Shown: positions 17,246 to 26,627 of the stretch, in pieces
Numbering within the stretch: the first letter of the stretch is position 1
How the letters are laid out: each line of letters opens with the position of its first letter
Source: an uncultured Bacilli bacterium
GTDB taxonomy: Bacteria; Bacillota_I; Bacilli_A; RFN20; CAG-826
Assembly: GCA_934700895.1 (NCBI GenBank)
Contig: CAKUXV010000002.1
Span: 248,001-312,000, forward strand
Direction: 5' to 3'
DNA length: 64,000 nt
Position numbers and translations under genes: made by a program
The notes under the pieces: model-generated
Databases searched by the model: none
What the model was told of the DNA's origin: nothing
Seen by the model: the letters and a program-made list of their open reading frames with translations, nothing else

Positions 17246-18097
17246 TTATTTGGTGAGGTAAAGGATGCCCAGGGTATTAGGTCCGCAATGGCAGGAAATC
17301 GTCCCACCCGCATGAGTAATCTCCACGCGTTTGAATCCGAATTCATGCATCCTCCTAGCCACTTCTTCAGCGATGAATAGCTTATCTTTTTGAAGCGTAT
17401 GGGTAACAAAGACAAGGTCCAAATCCGCGTTGGGGAATTGTTTCAAAACATCCTCCACATATTTGCTAATCGCTTTTTGGATGTTGCCGGTGTATTTCTT
17501 TCCCGGAGTCATTGCCCCATCAATCATGAGGATTTGAGGTTTGATCTTCATCAAATTCGCGCCGAAGAGAGCGAGTTTGGAGCAGCGGCCTCCTTTATAA
17601 AGATAATCGAGGGTTTCGATAACGAAACTCGTTTGGTCCTTGGTTCTTTTTGTTTCGATGTCTTTTATGATTTCTTCAGGCGTAGCGCCTTCTTCGGCAA
17701 GTTTCGCGCCGCGAATAGCAAGCAAGGCAATGCCGGTAGAAAGAGAAAGGGTGTCGATGACAAAGACTTTTCCTTCGAATTCTTCTTCGTGAGAAACGCG
17801 CGTTGCGTTGCTGCAGGCCGCGGAAATCTTGGAAGAAAGGGAGAAATGGACCACGGTGTCAGAATCCTTCAAAACATCGCGGAAGAATTCTTCGTATTGG
17901 TAGTCGTTCACCGCGGCGGTCGCGGGTAATTTCCCCGTCTTGGCAACAAAAGCATAGAGGTCGTCGCTATCGGCTTCTCCGTCCAGCACTTGCTTTTCGC
18001 CCATAACGAGGGAGAAGGGCAACGTGCGGATGCCAAATTCCGTCAAGAGACTTTTTGGCAAGTCAATCGTGGATTCAGCAGTAATGGCAATCTTCAT
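17246..18097 (-). CDS. DegV family fatty-acid-binding protein
   Basis: A 283-residue protein of the DegV/FakB type, which binds a fatty acid between two domains and can present it to a fatty acid kinase. The start IAITAESTIDLPKSLLTEFGIRTLPFSLVMG, SLSSKISAACSNA and FVIDTLSLSTGIALLA are typical. AAGGAGT precedes the ATG, and a TATAAT at 18124-18129 (minus strand) gives a short normal leader. It ends with an efficient-looking terminator. Confidence 0.93.
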   Translation of the reverse strand: MKIAITAESTIDLPKSLLTEFGIRTLPFSLVMGEKQVLDGEADSDDLYAFVAKTGKLPATAAVNDYQYEEFFRDVLKDSDTVVHFSLSSKISAACSNATRVSHEEEFEGKVFVIDTLSLSTGIALLAIRGAKLAEEGATPEEIIKDIETKRTKDQTSFVIETLDYLYKGGRCSKLALFGANLMKIKPQILMIDGAMTPGKKYTGNIQKAISKYVEDVLKQFPNADLDLVFVTHTLQKDKLFIAEEVARRMHEFGFKRVEITHAGGTISCHCGPNTLGILYLTK

Positions 18098-18159
18098 CGT
18101 AAATACTCCTTGTGTTCAGGCGAATTATAATCCAAAGAGGACATGGAAGGAAAACAAAA

Positions 18160-19360
18160 GGTTTGGTCGTCGGTATCAGGACCCCATTTTGCAAAGTGAC
18201 GGTCATTCTTCATCCGAGCACGTGCCGAATCGAACATCGGCGATTTAAACACTCCGTTTCTTTTGGACCCGTTTCGAATTTTCTTGGGGGAGTCTTACTC
18301 GAAACCCATAAACCCCTTTGACGAACTCTGCGGAGATGACGCTAAGGTCCTTTGCGCTTTTGGAACGTTCCGAAAGAGGCATATTCTTATATTCCACCCT
18401 CTTTGGTGGGAGTTTAAAACTTCCAATCGAATGAGGGATGCATCAAAGGTCCCTTCATCCTGTTCCTTAAATAAATCGACGGAAGCTCCGTAAATCGGCT
18501 TCGTCTAACGAACTTCCAAATAAGCCTGTTCTGGTTTTCCTTCTTGAGAAGATAGTTTCAATTCCCCTCCGTCGAGTTCGCATTGGAAGGCGTATGCATC
18601 AAAAGAAAGCCCGTCTCGAGTCAAATGAGCGGAATAGGATTCCGCGATTCCCCAGTCGTTTGGCCGCAATCGATAGAAATGATATTAGGTACGATCCTTG
18701 GCTTTGGGAAGCGTCAAAGATTCAGCTTTCATAACATCGAAGAGCCCCCTTCCAGAAATTTTGTCGCCTATTCTTCCAAAGCACGGCTTAACGGAGGAGC
18801 GAAACCAATCGTAATTATGCACGTAAACCGGTTGAAGGAACGTGGTATCGATGGCCACCGCATAGAATTCTGCCTGAACATCCGTCAGGCCGTACCGCAT
18901 CCATAGGTCAGTTTTTCTTCCGCCTCTAAACGAAAAAGATACGATGCCCAAACTATAATCCTCGACCATTTTTCCCGTTCCGCGGTAACGCTGAATTGCC
19001 TCGTGAGCGGTTTTCGTTTTGCGCGATGGGCGGACCTTTCTCCCGCAAAGGAGCAATCTGGGCTTCGCAAGGAAAGGCAATGTTTCACGAATAAAACAAC
19101 GATTTTTCATTATGGTTGACGACAAATCGCCTTTTTCTATTGGGTAGTTAGTTGGACGCGATGAACCAAATGGCTATCCCAATACCCAACGTTTTGGGCA
19201 GTGATTGCAAAATCGACAGAAGAATCGGAATCGAATAAATGCGTTTTCTCGTGGATGCCCCTTTCTTTCCTTACGCAAATTTCACGGAGCCTGCAAACAA
19301 ACACAATGATACTTTTTTTGTTTATCACGCGACGAGCCAGGGAAAATACCAAACATTTTT
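18160..19360 (-). pseudogene. decayed coding region with in-frame stops
   Basis: The 1.3 kb between degV and tRNA-Thr holds no intact gene. On the minus strand one frame gives a plausible protein from about 19125 down to 18160, but it is broken by TAA at 18685-18687, TAG at 18505-18507 and another stop near 18290. Segments between the stops read like real protein (for example WGIAESYSAHLTRDGLSF). A second frame at 19137-19352 looks like the upstream part after a frameshift. I could not assign a family. A gene that decayed in place is the simplest reading. Confidence 0.5.
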
Positions 19361-19395
19361 ATACGGTTGCTTTTTTATTGGATAGGGAAAGGCGA

Positions 19396-19424
19396 AAAAA
19401 AGACCTAACCTCGATGGTTAGGCC
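19396..19424 (-). terminator. terminator after tRNA-Thr
   Basis: GGCCTAACC, loop ATCGA, GGTTAGGTC (one G-U pair), then seven T on the minus strand. Confidence 0.85.
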
Positions 19425-19437
19425 TTATTTGCTTGTC

Positions 19438-19511
19438 TGGTGCCCTCACCCTTAGTCGAAAAGAGGTCTGATCCTTACCATGGATCCGTTCTACCGCTGA
19501 ACTATGAGGGC
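19438..19511 (-). tRNA. tRNA-Thr (anticodon GGT)
   Basis: Minus-strand cloverleaf with acceptor GCCCTCA/TGAGGGC, discriminator A and encoded CCA, D stem GTTC/GAAC, anticodon stem GATCC/GGATC with loop ATGGTAA (anticodon GGT), and T arm CTCTT-TTCGACT-AAGGG. It decodes ACC and, by wobble, ACT. It stands alone with its own promoter and terminator. Confidence 0.9.
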
Positions 19512-19553
19512 GGTTTGCCGAGAGCTCGCTACAAACTCAAATCGGCAAGTGAG

Positions 19554-19582
19554 ATTATAGGAAATGGGAAGCGCGGTTTCAA
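19554..19582 (-). promoter_or_regulatory. promoter of tRNA-Thr
   Basis: TTGAAA, 17-base spacer, TATAAT on the minus strand, about 42 bases upstream of the tRNA. Confidence 0.8.
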
Positions 19583-19622
19583 CAACTATTTTATATTTCT
19601 TTCATTTTGATGCCAAAACAAG

Positions 19623-19650
19623 AAAAAAGCGCCATCGCTGGCGCTTTTTA
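19623..19650. terminator. terminator downstream of the acidic membrane protein gene
   Basis: AGCGCCA, loop TCGC, TGGCGCT, bounded by A and T runs on both strands. Confidence 0.85.
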
Positions 19651-19666
19651 AACCAAGGAGCGGAAC

Positions 19667-20872
19667 TTATTTCGCCACTTCTTCGGGCTTCGTTTCTTCT
19701 TTCTTCACGAGACCCTTTTTCGCCATCAAATCATCGACGAGTTTTTGGGCACGACGGAAAGAGAGGTCGCTCTTAATGCGGAGGCAAGTCGGAACGTCTT
19801 GGAATTTCTTCGTATCGACGCCTTCTACTGGAATCGGGCTCTTTTCGTAATCTTTCGGATCGAGGGCAAAATAGGCTTTCATGTGCTTGCCGGTAATCGT
19901 GAGGAAGACCAAGCGTTCACGGTGGGCAGAGAAGGTGTCGCCCGGAATCGAGATGCGATTGTTGGCTCCGTAGGACTTGATGTAGTCGCGGAGGTCATAA
20001 TATTTATGACGGAGGTCAGCGTCCGATTTTTTCAAGCGGGTTTCGAAGGAAGCGCGTTTTTTGGCGCGAAGTTTTCCGAAGGGATCTTCTTCGCCTTCCG
20101 CCTCTTCGTCCGTTTCTTCGGCTTCTTCAGCGACGGGCTCTTCCTCCTTAGGCTCTTCAGTGGGAGTTTCTTCTTCCACGTATTCGGTGTGGAGATCTTC
20201 CACGTGGGCAGCGATGGCTTCGTCGACGATCTTCTTGATTTCTTCTTCGCTTAACGGCTTCGCGTCTTTATCGTCGCGAACCGCCAAGGCTTTTTTGATT
20301 TCTTCGTCGGCAACGCGGCGAGCGGCTTCTTCGTCAAAAACGGGCTTTTCTTCTTCCGCGGGCTTCTCTTCCACTTCCTCGCTTGCTACGGCAACACCAT
20401 GCGCCGGAGAAAGGAGAATTCCAACCGTGGCTTCAAATTGACCCGCAAACAAGGCTAAGAGGGCAATCAAAACGGTCCACATGGGTCCAGGGCTCATCAT
20501 TTTAGCGTTGATGAGCTGGTTCGACAAAATTACGGTAAACGGGAAGAAAAGGATGGCCAAAAGGACGACGACCATTCCGATAAAGCCAAAATATTTCTTC
20601 TTACTGGCAAGGAAGAGGGTGCAAAGGATGGCAAAGACCACCGCGAGCAAGATGCAGCCCAACATGATCAACGCGCATTTGCCATTGCTTTGTCCGGCCC
20701 AGACGGCGCCATATTCATCAATCGCCGCCTTCAAGCCATAGCGGATGCCGTTATTTTTCCCACCGGGAATCCAATCGGCAACGCCGCCCAAACCAATCAT
20801 AAAGGCGGAAAGGAACACGAGGATTCCCCCGACAATCGTGGTTTGTAACCAAATCGACTTCTTTAATTTCAT
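19667..20872 (-). CDS. membrane protein with acidic linker and C-terminal globular domain, function unknown
   Basis: 401 residues. Residues 1-175 contain four to five transmembrane helices. Residues 180-285 are a Glu/Ala/Pro/Lys-rich, probably disordered linker. Residues 290-390 form a conserved-looking domain with RISIPGDTFSAHRERLVFLTITGKHMKAYFALDPKDYE, seen by me in uncharacterised Clostridia and Bacilli proteins but without a known role. The start at 20872 (MKLKKS) has AAAGGGG upstream; a TTG two codons earlier is unlikely. An inverted repeat lies in the promoter region. Confidence 0.75.
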   Translation of the reverse strand: MKLKKSIWLQTTIVGGILVFLSAFMIGLGGVADWIPGGKNNGIRYGLKAAIDEYGAVWAGQSNGKCALIMLGCILLAVVFAILCTLFLASKKKYFGFIGMVVVLLAILFFPFTVILSNQLINAKMMSPGPMWTVLIALLALFAGQFEATVGILLSPAHGVAVASEEVEEKPAEEEKPVFDEEAARRVADEEIKKALAVRDDKDAKPLSEEEIKKIVDEAIAAHVEDLHTEYVEEETPTEEPKEEEPVAEEAEETDEEAEGEEDPFGKLRAKKRASFETRLKKSDADLRHKYYDLRDYIKSYGANNRISIPGDTFSAHRERLVFLTITGKHMKAYFALDPKDYEKSPIPVEGVDTKKFQDVPTCLRIKSDLSFRRAQKLVDDLMAKKGLVKKEETKPEEVAK

Positions 20873-20905
20873 AAACAAATCCCCTTTGTTTTTGTTATAT
20901 TCGTT

Positions 20906-20929
20906 ATTCTAAGCGTTTTTCATTAGAAT
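20906..20929. repeat. inverted repeat upstream of the acidic membrane protein gene
   Basis: ATTCTAA, 10-base spacer, TTAGAAT: a perfect 7-bp inverted repeat. On the minus strand its inner arm supplies TAGAAT, a possible -10, so the element may be an operator. Role not shown. Confidence 0.4.
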
Positions 20930-21097
20930 GAAACAAAAAATCACTTTTTTTGAAAAAATCTTGCAATGTTTTGGTTGTTTTCTTTCGAAAACGGTTCTAT
21001 TCAAGGACTGGTTTCCTCTTTTCGGAAGCCTTGTCTTATCGCCCTTTCTATTTATATATAGAAATAAAGGAACGGGATTCGGAGCGGTAATTCCCAT

Positions 21098-21124
21098 AAA
21101 AAGCGGACCCGTTTCCAGGTCCGT
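21098..21124 (-). terminator. terminator after leuS
   Basis: ACGGACC, 8-base loop, GGTCCGC, then TTTTT on the minus strand, 5 bases after the leuS stop. The remaining intergenic sequence to 20930 shows nothing else convincing. Confidence 0.8.
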
Positions 21125-21129
21125 CATTT

Positions 21130-23541
21130 TCATAAAGCGACAATATTGAGGATGCGTCCGGGGACGAAGATGATTTTCTTAATCGCCTTGCCTTCAATCC
21201 ACGGGGCAATTTTGGGATTGGCTTTGGCAAGCGCCACCGCTTCTTCCTGGGTAATGTCACGTGGAAGTTCCATGGCGTCTCTCATCTTGCCATTGACCGA
21301 GACCGCAAGTTTCACGGTTTCTTTGACGAGCTTCGTCGCGTCCACCTTGGGCCAAGGATAGTAGGTAAGCAATTCCTCATGGCCGAGTTTTTGCCACATT
21401 TCCTCGCCGACAAAGGGGCAAACGCAGCTGAAGACTTGGACCAAACCTTCAATATAGGGACGATACAGTTTCTTGGCCTTATAGCATTCGTTTACAAAGA
21501 CCATCATGGCTGAAATTGCCGTATTGAAGGAAAGATCCTCAAAGTCCTTGGTGACTTTTTGAATCATCGCATTATAGGCGTAATCCAAGGAACCATCGTT
21601 TTCTTCGCTTAGCAAAGAGCAATAAGGCTCTTCGTCCACCAAACGATAGACGCGTTCAATAAAGCGTCTTGCCCCATCGAGTCCATTTGTGGACCAGGGC
21701 TTCACTTCGTTCAAGGGGCCAGCGAACATCTCAAATAGACGGAGCGAGTCGGCGCCATGGCTTTCCACCACTGCATCCGGATTCACGACGTTCCCACGAG
21801 ATTTTGACATCTTTTCCCCGTTTTCGCCCAAAATCATCCCTTGGTGATAGAGTTTTTGGAACGGTTCCTTGCAGGAAACAACACCAATGTCATAAAGGAA
21901 TTTATGCCAGAAACGAGCGTAGAGCAAATGGAGAACAGCGTGCTCGGCGCCTCCGATATAAAGGTCAACAGGAAGCCAATGCTTCAAGAGCTTTTCATCA
22001 CAAAGAGCGTCGGGGTTATGAGGATCGATGTAGCGGATATAGTACCAGCAGGATCCCGCCCATTGCGGCATCGTGTTGGTTTCTCTTTCGCCATGCCTTC
22101 CATCGGGAGTCACGTAATCCAACCAAGATTTTGGAGCATTGCTTAGCGGAGGTTTGCCGTTAGAGGAAGGCTGATAGCGGTCCATTTCCGGCAAAACGAG
22201 CGGCAATTGATCTTCCGGAAGCGGGAATTCCGTCCCATCGTCTAATTTGACAACGGGAATCGGCTCGCCCCAATAACGTTGACGGGAGAAAATCCAGTCG
22301 CGAAGCTTGTAATTAACCACTTTTTTGCCAGCACCAAGTTCCACAAGTTTAGCGGTGATGGCCGCTTTGGCATCCGCAATGTTCATGCCATCGGCAAAGG
22401 AGGAATTCATGTGTTTTCCGTCTTCGGTATAGGCGGATTCCGAAATATCCCCTTCGATGACTTGGATAATGGGGAGGTCGTGTTTTTTGGCAAAAGCATA
22501 GTCGCGGGTATCGTGGGCAGGAACGGCCATTACCGCGCCAGAACCATAAGAACCCAAAACATAATCGGCAATATAGACAGGAATGGCCTTTCCGTTAATT
22601 GGGTTGATGGCTTCTACACCCAAATAGACGCCGGTCTTTTCTTGATTGGTGCCCGTTCGAGCCAAATCAGATTTGGAAGCACTGGCTTTCACATAGGCTT
22701 CCACCGCCTCTTTTTGTTCAGGGGTGACGAGTTTTTGAACGAGCGGATGTTCAGGAGCCAAACAGCAATAAGTGCAGCCAAATAGAGTATCCACACGCGT
22801 AGTGAAGACATCAAAGAATTCGTTTTCTTTGCCTTTAATGGGGAAACGAATCGAAACGCCGGAACTTCTGCCGATCCAATTCCGTTGCATTTCTAGGGTC
22901 GATTTCGGCCAATCCAAGCCTTCGAGGTCCTTCTCCAGTTTATCGGCATAGGCGGTAATCCGGAGAATCCACTGCCTCATCGGCATGCGGATGACAGGGT
23001 AACCGCCGCGTTCGCTCTTGCCGTCAATCACTTCTTCGTTAGCCAAAACCGTGCCAAGTTCGGGACAATAATTGACGGGGATATCGGCGACATAGGCTAA
23101 ATCATGCTTGAACATTTGGACGAAAATCCATTGCGTCCATTTGTAATAAGAAGGATCGGTCGTGGAGATTTCCTTGCTCCAGTCGTAAGAGAAGCCGAGG
23201 GAATTAATTTGACGTTTAAAGTTCGCGATGTTCTTTTTGGTGAACACGTCGGGATGCTGATTGTTTTTGATGGCGAATTGCTCCGCCGGCAAGCCGAAAG
23301 CATCCCAGCCCATCGGGTGAAGAACATTAAAGCCCTGCATTCTCTTCATGCGGGCGACGATGTCAGTGGCGGTATATCCTTCCGGATGGCCGACGTGAAG
23401 TCCTTGTCCCGAAGGATAGGGAAACATGTCCAAAACGTAATATTTTGGTTTGGAGAAGTCGTGCGTGTCGCAATAGAACGCATTTTTAGCGTCCCAAACC
23501 TGACGCCATTTTTCTTCGATTGTTTTGTGGTCGTAACTCAT
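21130..23541 (-). CDS. leuS: leucyl-tRNA synthetase
   Basis: An 803-residue class I synthetase. It carries MFPYPSGQGLHVGHPEGYTATDI (HIGH-type motif), the CP1 editing domain (FTTRVDTLFGCTYCCLAPEHP; VPAHDTRDYAFAKKH), KMSKSRGNVVNPD, and the anticodon-binding and C-terminal domains, at normal length. The start at 23541 (MSYDHK) is favoured because a TATAAT ends 8 bases upstream and there is no ribosome site; no T-box leader is present, unlike thrS. Confidence 0.97.
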   Translation of the reverse strand: MSYDHKTIEEKWRQVWDAKNAFYCDTHDFSKPKYYVLDMFPYPSGQGLHVGHPEGYTATDIVARMKRMQGFNVLHPMGWDAFGLPAEQFAIKNNQHPDVFTKKNIANFKRQINSLGFSYDWSKEISTTDPSYYKWTQWIFVQMFKHDLAYVADIPVNYCPELGTVLANEEVIDGKSERGGYPVIRMPMRQWILRITAYADKLEKDLEGLDWPKSTLEMQRNWIGRSSGVSIRFPIKGKENEFFDVFTTRVDTLFGCTYCCLAPEHPLVQKLVTPEQKEAVEAYVKASASKSDLARTGTNQEKTGVYLGVEAINPINGKAIPVYIADYVLGSYGSGAVMAVPAHDTRDYAFAKKHDLPIIQVIEGDISESAYTEDGKHMNSSFADGMNIADAKAAITAKLVELGAGKKVVNYKLRDWIFSRQRYWGEPIPVVKLDDGTEFPLPEDQLPLVLPEMDRYQPSSNGKPPLSNAPKSWLDYVTPDGRHGERETNTMPQWAGSCWYYIRYIDPHNPDALCDEKLLKHWLPVDLYIGGAEHAVLHLLYARFWHKFLYDIGVVSCKEPFQKLYHQGMILGENGEKMSKSRGNVVNPDAVVESHGADSLRLFEMFAGPLNEVKPWSTNGLDGARRFIERVYRLVDEEPYCSLLSEENDGSLDYAYNAMIQKVTKDFEDLSFNTAISAMMVFVNECYKAKKLYRPYIEGLVQVFSCVCPFVGEEMWQKLGHEELLTYYPWPKVDATKLVKETVKLAVSVNGKMRDAMELPRDITQEEAVALAKANPKIAPWIEGKAIKKIIFVPGRILNIVAL

Positions 23542-23549
23542 ACTCGGCA

Positions 23550-23555
23550 ATTATA
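23550..23555 (-). promoter_or_regulatory. -10 box of (nearly) leaderless promoter for leuS
   Basis: TATAAT on the minus strand, 8 bases before the ATG at 23541, without Shine-Dalgarno. Confidence 0.6.
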
Positions 23556-23607
23556 GTCCCTTTTTGGACTTTGCCTAGCCCCCCCTACGGGGGAGAGGAA
23601 GAAAATA

Positions 23608-24477
23608 TTAGTAAGGCTGGATGCCTAAAGACATCAAGATAATCAATATGAAGAGCGGAATGGAGGATAAAATCGCGTTGCGGATCATCTTCAGATGCAA
23701 ATTGTCCCACTGCGCTTCGGTAAGTTTGCGGACGCGCGGAATCGATAGAATCGCCAAAACCACGACGGAAGTGAAGAAAATCAAATAGAAATTGATGAGG
23801 AATAAATAAGCGGCTCCCGCTAACATCCGCCATTGGCCGTTAGCAAGGGAAAATCCCATCGTGCAAATCGGGGGCATCAAAGCCGTAGCGATCGCAACTC
23901 CTGGCAAAACATTGGAGACTTTATCTTCGCGCGTTGTCGCTACAATTCCCGCGATGCCGCCGAAACAAGCGATGACCATATCATGCCAAGAAGGGGCGGT
24001 GCGCGCCAATAATTCTGGAGTCGGCTCCTTGGTGGGGAGAATCAAAAAATATAACGTGGAAATCAATAAGCTGAGGCTCACCTGGAAGGCAAAGCCGCGC
24101 AACGAGGAGAACGTGAATTTTTTGTCGTTGCTAGCCACACCAAACGCCACCGCCATAATCGTTCCCATAAGGGGAGAAATTAACATCGCCCCGATAACAA
24201 CGGGGATGGAGGAGGTGATGAGGCCGGTAGAAGCGATGGCGATCGCGCAAATCAAAATAACGGCATTGGTCCCCGTAACCTTGCCCCCGCTTCGGATGCG
24301 CGCGCGAATGACTTCGTGGGACGCGGAATCGTCGTGCAAATTGAAAAAAGCTTTGAGTTTATCGACGAATTTTTTTCTAGGAAGCGGGGCTTCGTCGTAG
24401 TCGCTTGCCATATCGATAATGACATCGTCGGCGGCGTTTTCGTTTAACGCCTCGTCGCTATATTCTTCTACTTTCAT
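23608..24477 (-). CDS. DUF389 family membrane protein
   Basis: A 289-residue protein with a 95-residue hydrophilic N-terminus and about six transmembrane helices. GLITSSIPVVIGAMLISPLMGTIMAVAFG is the signature of DUF389. The molecular function is unknown. The start at 24477 (MKVEEY) is supported by GGGAGGGG five bases upstream; an ATG at 24492 has no ribosome site. A short GC-rich hairpin without T run lies between it and leuS. Confidence 0.88.
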   Translation of the reverse strand: MKVEEYSDEALNENAADDVIIDMASDYDEAPLPRKKFVDKLKAFFNLHDDSASHEVIRARIRSGGKVTGTNAVILICAIAIASTGLITSSIPVVIGAMLISPLMGTIMAVAFGVASNDKKFTFSSLRGFAFQVSLSLLISTLYFLILPTKEPTPELLARTAPSWHDMVIACFGGIAGIVATTREDKVSNVLPGVAIATALMPPICTMGFSLANGQWRMLAGAAYLFLINFYLIFFTSVVVLAILSIPRVRKLTEAQWDNLHLKMIRNAILSSIPLFILIILMSLGIQPY

Positions 24478-24654
24478 CTTATCCCCTCCCATGAGTAAGA
24501 AATTTAAGGCATGCGAAAAAGAAAGTCATCAAAAAATTTCGCGTTTTTTTGACTTGCCTTCCTTCCAAATCCCCCTTTCTGTTTTGAGCAAACAACTCAA
24601 TAAGATCCGTTTATTTTTTCTTATCGAATTCCATCATTTATTATCGGCCTTCCC

Positions 24655-24682
24655 TTGCGCAAGCCTTATCCTCTTTTATAAT
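24655..24682 (+). promoter_or_regulatory. promoter of the serine-rich lipoprotein gene
   Basis: TTGCGC, 16-base spacer, TATAAT, leaving a leader of about 21 bases that contains GGAGG. Confidence 0.65.
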
Positions 24683-24709
24683 GAAGGCGTAAAAAAGTGG
24701 AGGTTATTT

Positions 24710-25927
24710 ATGAAAACAAATCGCATTGTGCTTCTTCTCTCTTCGGCGCTTCTATTAGCCGCGTGTGGAGAAGACGTGGATTCTTCTTCCAATTCATCTA
24801 ACCAACCCGTCGAATCCACGACAGCTTCTAGCTTTTCTAGCGGTTCCATAACCTCTTCTTCCCCTTCAACCAGCACCCCTTCCTCAACGCCTTCTAGCGA
24901 ATCCGGTTCCAGCTCATTCGTTTGGGAACACAGTTCTTCCTCAATCGACGGGACGGAAATCACGAAAGAAATCTATAAGCGTCCGGCAAAAAAGGCTTTT
25001 GAAGATGCTTTGGACGCCATTCCTAATCTCGACGAAATCGGTGCTTTGAGCCAAAACGGGCGTGGATATATCCAAATGACGGGGAACAATTACTCCCTGA
25101 ATATCCCAACTAATAGCGGCTCTAGCGAAGAAACCCACGTCTTCTCTGGAGACGCCTTATACATTCTCTCCGACGTCGAAGTTCTTTTCGGGCTCAAAGG
25201 GATGAAAAGTAGCGATTCCAAGCAAATGAACGGATACGGAGCCATGGGCGGAGAAGTCGATTACTCTTATCGCGGAAACGTCGACGGAACCGAAAAATCC
25301 GATAAGGGGAACAAAGGATTTGGCGCTTTCGCCTACCTTCAAAACGACACCTTCTATTTGGATGGAAGCCAGTCCATCAAACCCGGCGAATCTTTATTAG
25401 GCGACCCAAAAATTTGCTTTAACGTCACCGACACCGTGGCTTATATGAAGGATTTAATCCAAGAAACCATTGGTTCTTCTTCCTCCGAATCCTCCTCGCC
25501 ATTTGAATTCCAATATTCCGCGACCATGGTTACTACTCTTCTAAAAACGATTTCGGATAAACAAACGTATTACAAGATGAACAATGGCGATTACAGCGTC
25601 CATTACACCTTGAATTACGGTTCCATTTATGACCTTATCGCCATGGGGGCGGAGAAAAGCGAAGACCTTGCGAAATTGCTGGACAAACTCCCCGCGCCAG
25701 AAAAAGTGGATTTAACTCGTTCAAATCTCTATTTCACCTATAGCGAAGCCAAAATCTATTTCTGCGGCGTCGATTTCGAAGGGGCCATTTTTGAAGATCG
25801 CTACACGACGAATTTCGCCTTCCAAAACGATGCGGGATTCGTCTATGGCCAAGACGTTACGGTTTTAGCGCCCACGGATACTTCTACCTACGTTGACGTC
25901 ACCCCGAAGAAGAAAGAAAACGCCTAA
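24710..25927 (+). CDS. lipoprotein with Ser/Thr-rich linker, function unknown
   Basis: 405 residues. A signal peptide with lipobox LLAAC (Cys about 18) is followed by about 60 residues that are mostly Ser, Thr and Pro, a flexible tether. The remaining 320 residues form a soluble extracellular domain without a recognised family. GTGGAGG precedes the ATG. The frame continues upstream of 24710, but the promoter and signal peptide fix this start. Confidence 0.85.
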   Translation: MKTNRIVLLLSSALLLAACGEDVDSSSNSSNQPVESTTASSFSSGSITSSSPSTSTPSSTPSSESGSSSFVWEHSSSSIDGTEITKEIYKRPAKKAFEDALDAIPNLDEIGALSQNGRGYIQMTGNNYSLNIPTNSGSSEETHVFSGDALYILSDVEVLFGLKGMKSSDSKQMNGYGAMGGEVDYSYRGNVDGTEKSDKGNKGFGAFAYLQNDTFYLDGSQSIKPGESLLGDPKICFNVTDTVAYMKDLIQETIGSSSSESSSPFEFQYSATMVTTLLKTISDKQTYYKMNNGDYSVHYTLNYGSIYDLIAMGAEKSEDLAKLLDKLPAPEKVDLTRSNLYFTYSEAKIYFCGVDFEGAIFEDRYTTNFAFQNDAGFVYGQDVTVLAPTDTSTYVDVTPKKKENA

Positions 25928-26105
25928 TCGCTTACTATTCAATTACTTTTAAAAGAAACTCTATTATTAGTAAAATTTCTTTTTTCGGCCAGCAAATATA
26001 TTTTTGGAAACCGCAAATATTTTTTCGCAAAAAAATCCAAAAAAATACTCTATATTAGGTGGAGGGACAGAAATGGTTCCCTCCATCCTTGGGAGGACAT
26101 AGTCA

Positions 26106-26357
26106 ATGAAAGGTATCAACGCCGAAAATTTTAGAATGCGCGGTCAAAAGGTTCGTCAAACCGTGCTGCCCCTTTTAAAAAAAGGGGATCGCGATGTTTG
26201 GAAGGCAATTCACCGAATCATCGCTCAAGCCGAACAGTCGATGGGTCCACAAGAAAAAGAAGCTTTTGAAAGCGGCCTTTATTATCGGAACGAGGGACAC
26301 CAAATTGAGTCCGAAGTCGTAGGTACCCTTTTAAACGCGATAATAAAAGAATCGTAA
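26106..26357 (+). CDS. small hypothetical protein, 83 residues
   Basis: A basic/amphipathic 83-residue protein rich in Lys, Glu and Gln with no membrane segment. GGGAGGACA lies 9 bases before the ATG and a TATATT about 45 bases upstream. It sits between the lipoprotein gene and the thrS T-box. No family recognised; could be a DNA/RNA-binding small protein, but nothing shows this. Confidence 0.6.
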   Translation: MKGINAENFRMRGQKVRQTVLPLLKKGDRDVWKAIHRIIAQAEQSMGPQEKEAFESGLYYRNEGHQIESEVVGTLLNAIIKES

Positions 26358-26377
26358 TTTTGTTCGAGCAAGCACGC

Positions 26378-26405
26378 TTGAAAAGGGACGAAAGCGGACT
26401 ATACT
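26378..26405 (+). promoter_or_regulatory. promoter of the thrS T-box leader
   Basis: TTGAAA, 16-base spacer, TATACT. Transcription would start near 26412. Confidence 0.75.
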
Positions 26406-26411
26406 ATTGCT

Positions 26412-26610
26412 GGCCTTGAAGGAGACAAGCCTTCCTTGGATACAAGGACAGATTGGCACCACTCCGGAGCCACTAAGCGATGAGTTTAGCGTCACCATCC
26501 CGCGTTAAAGGATGCCAAGAGTCGGAAGTCTAGTTTGAGATTTCCGGAAGTAAGGTGGTACCGCGTTGTCCCTAGCGTCCTTGCAAAATGTTTTTTGCAG
26601 GGACTTTTTT
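26412..26610 (+). promoter_or_regulatory. T-box riboswitch controlling thrS
   Basis: The T-box sequence AAGGTGGTACCGCG is at 26552-26565. A terminator follows: stem GTCCTTGCAAAA (26577-26588)/TTTTGCAGGGAC (26593-26604) and six T. This is the standard tRNA-sensing attenuator of synthetase genes: uncharged tRNA pairs with the T-box and blocks the terminator. Upstream sequence folds into several short hairpins (stem I region). Two ACC triplets, at 26458 and within 26490-26500, could serve as Thr specifier, but I could not fix which. Confidence 0.93.
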
Positions 26611-26627
26611 ATGAAAAGGAGATCAAA

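Noticed and set aside
20928..21149. A 73-codon plus-strand ORF between the membrane protein gene and leuS
   Set aside because: No ribosome site, it runs through the leuS terminator and into the leuS 3' end, and an opposite-strand ORF of equal quality overlaps it.
23556..23607. Terminator after the DUF389 gene
   Set aside because: A GC-rich hairpin (CCCCC/GGGGG) is present, but no T run follows on either strand.
26535..26627. N-terminal extension of thrS
   Set aside because: The in-frame codons lie in the T-box antiterminator and terminator; the real ribosome site is just before 26628.
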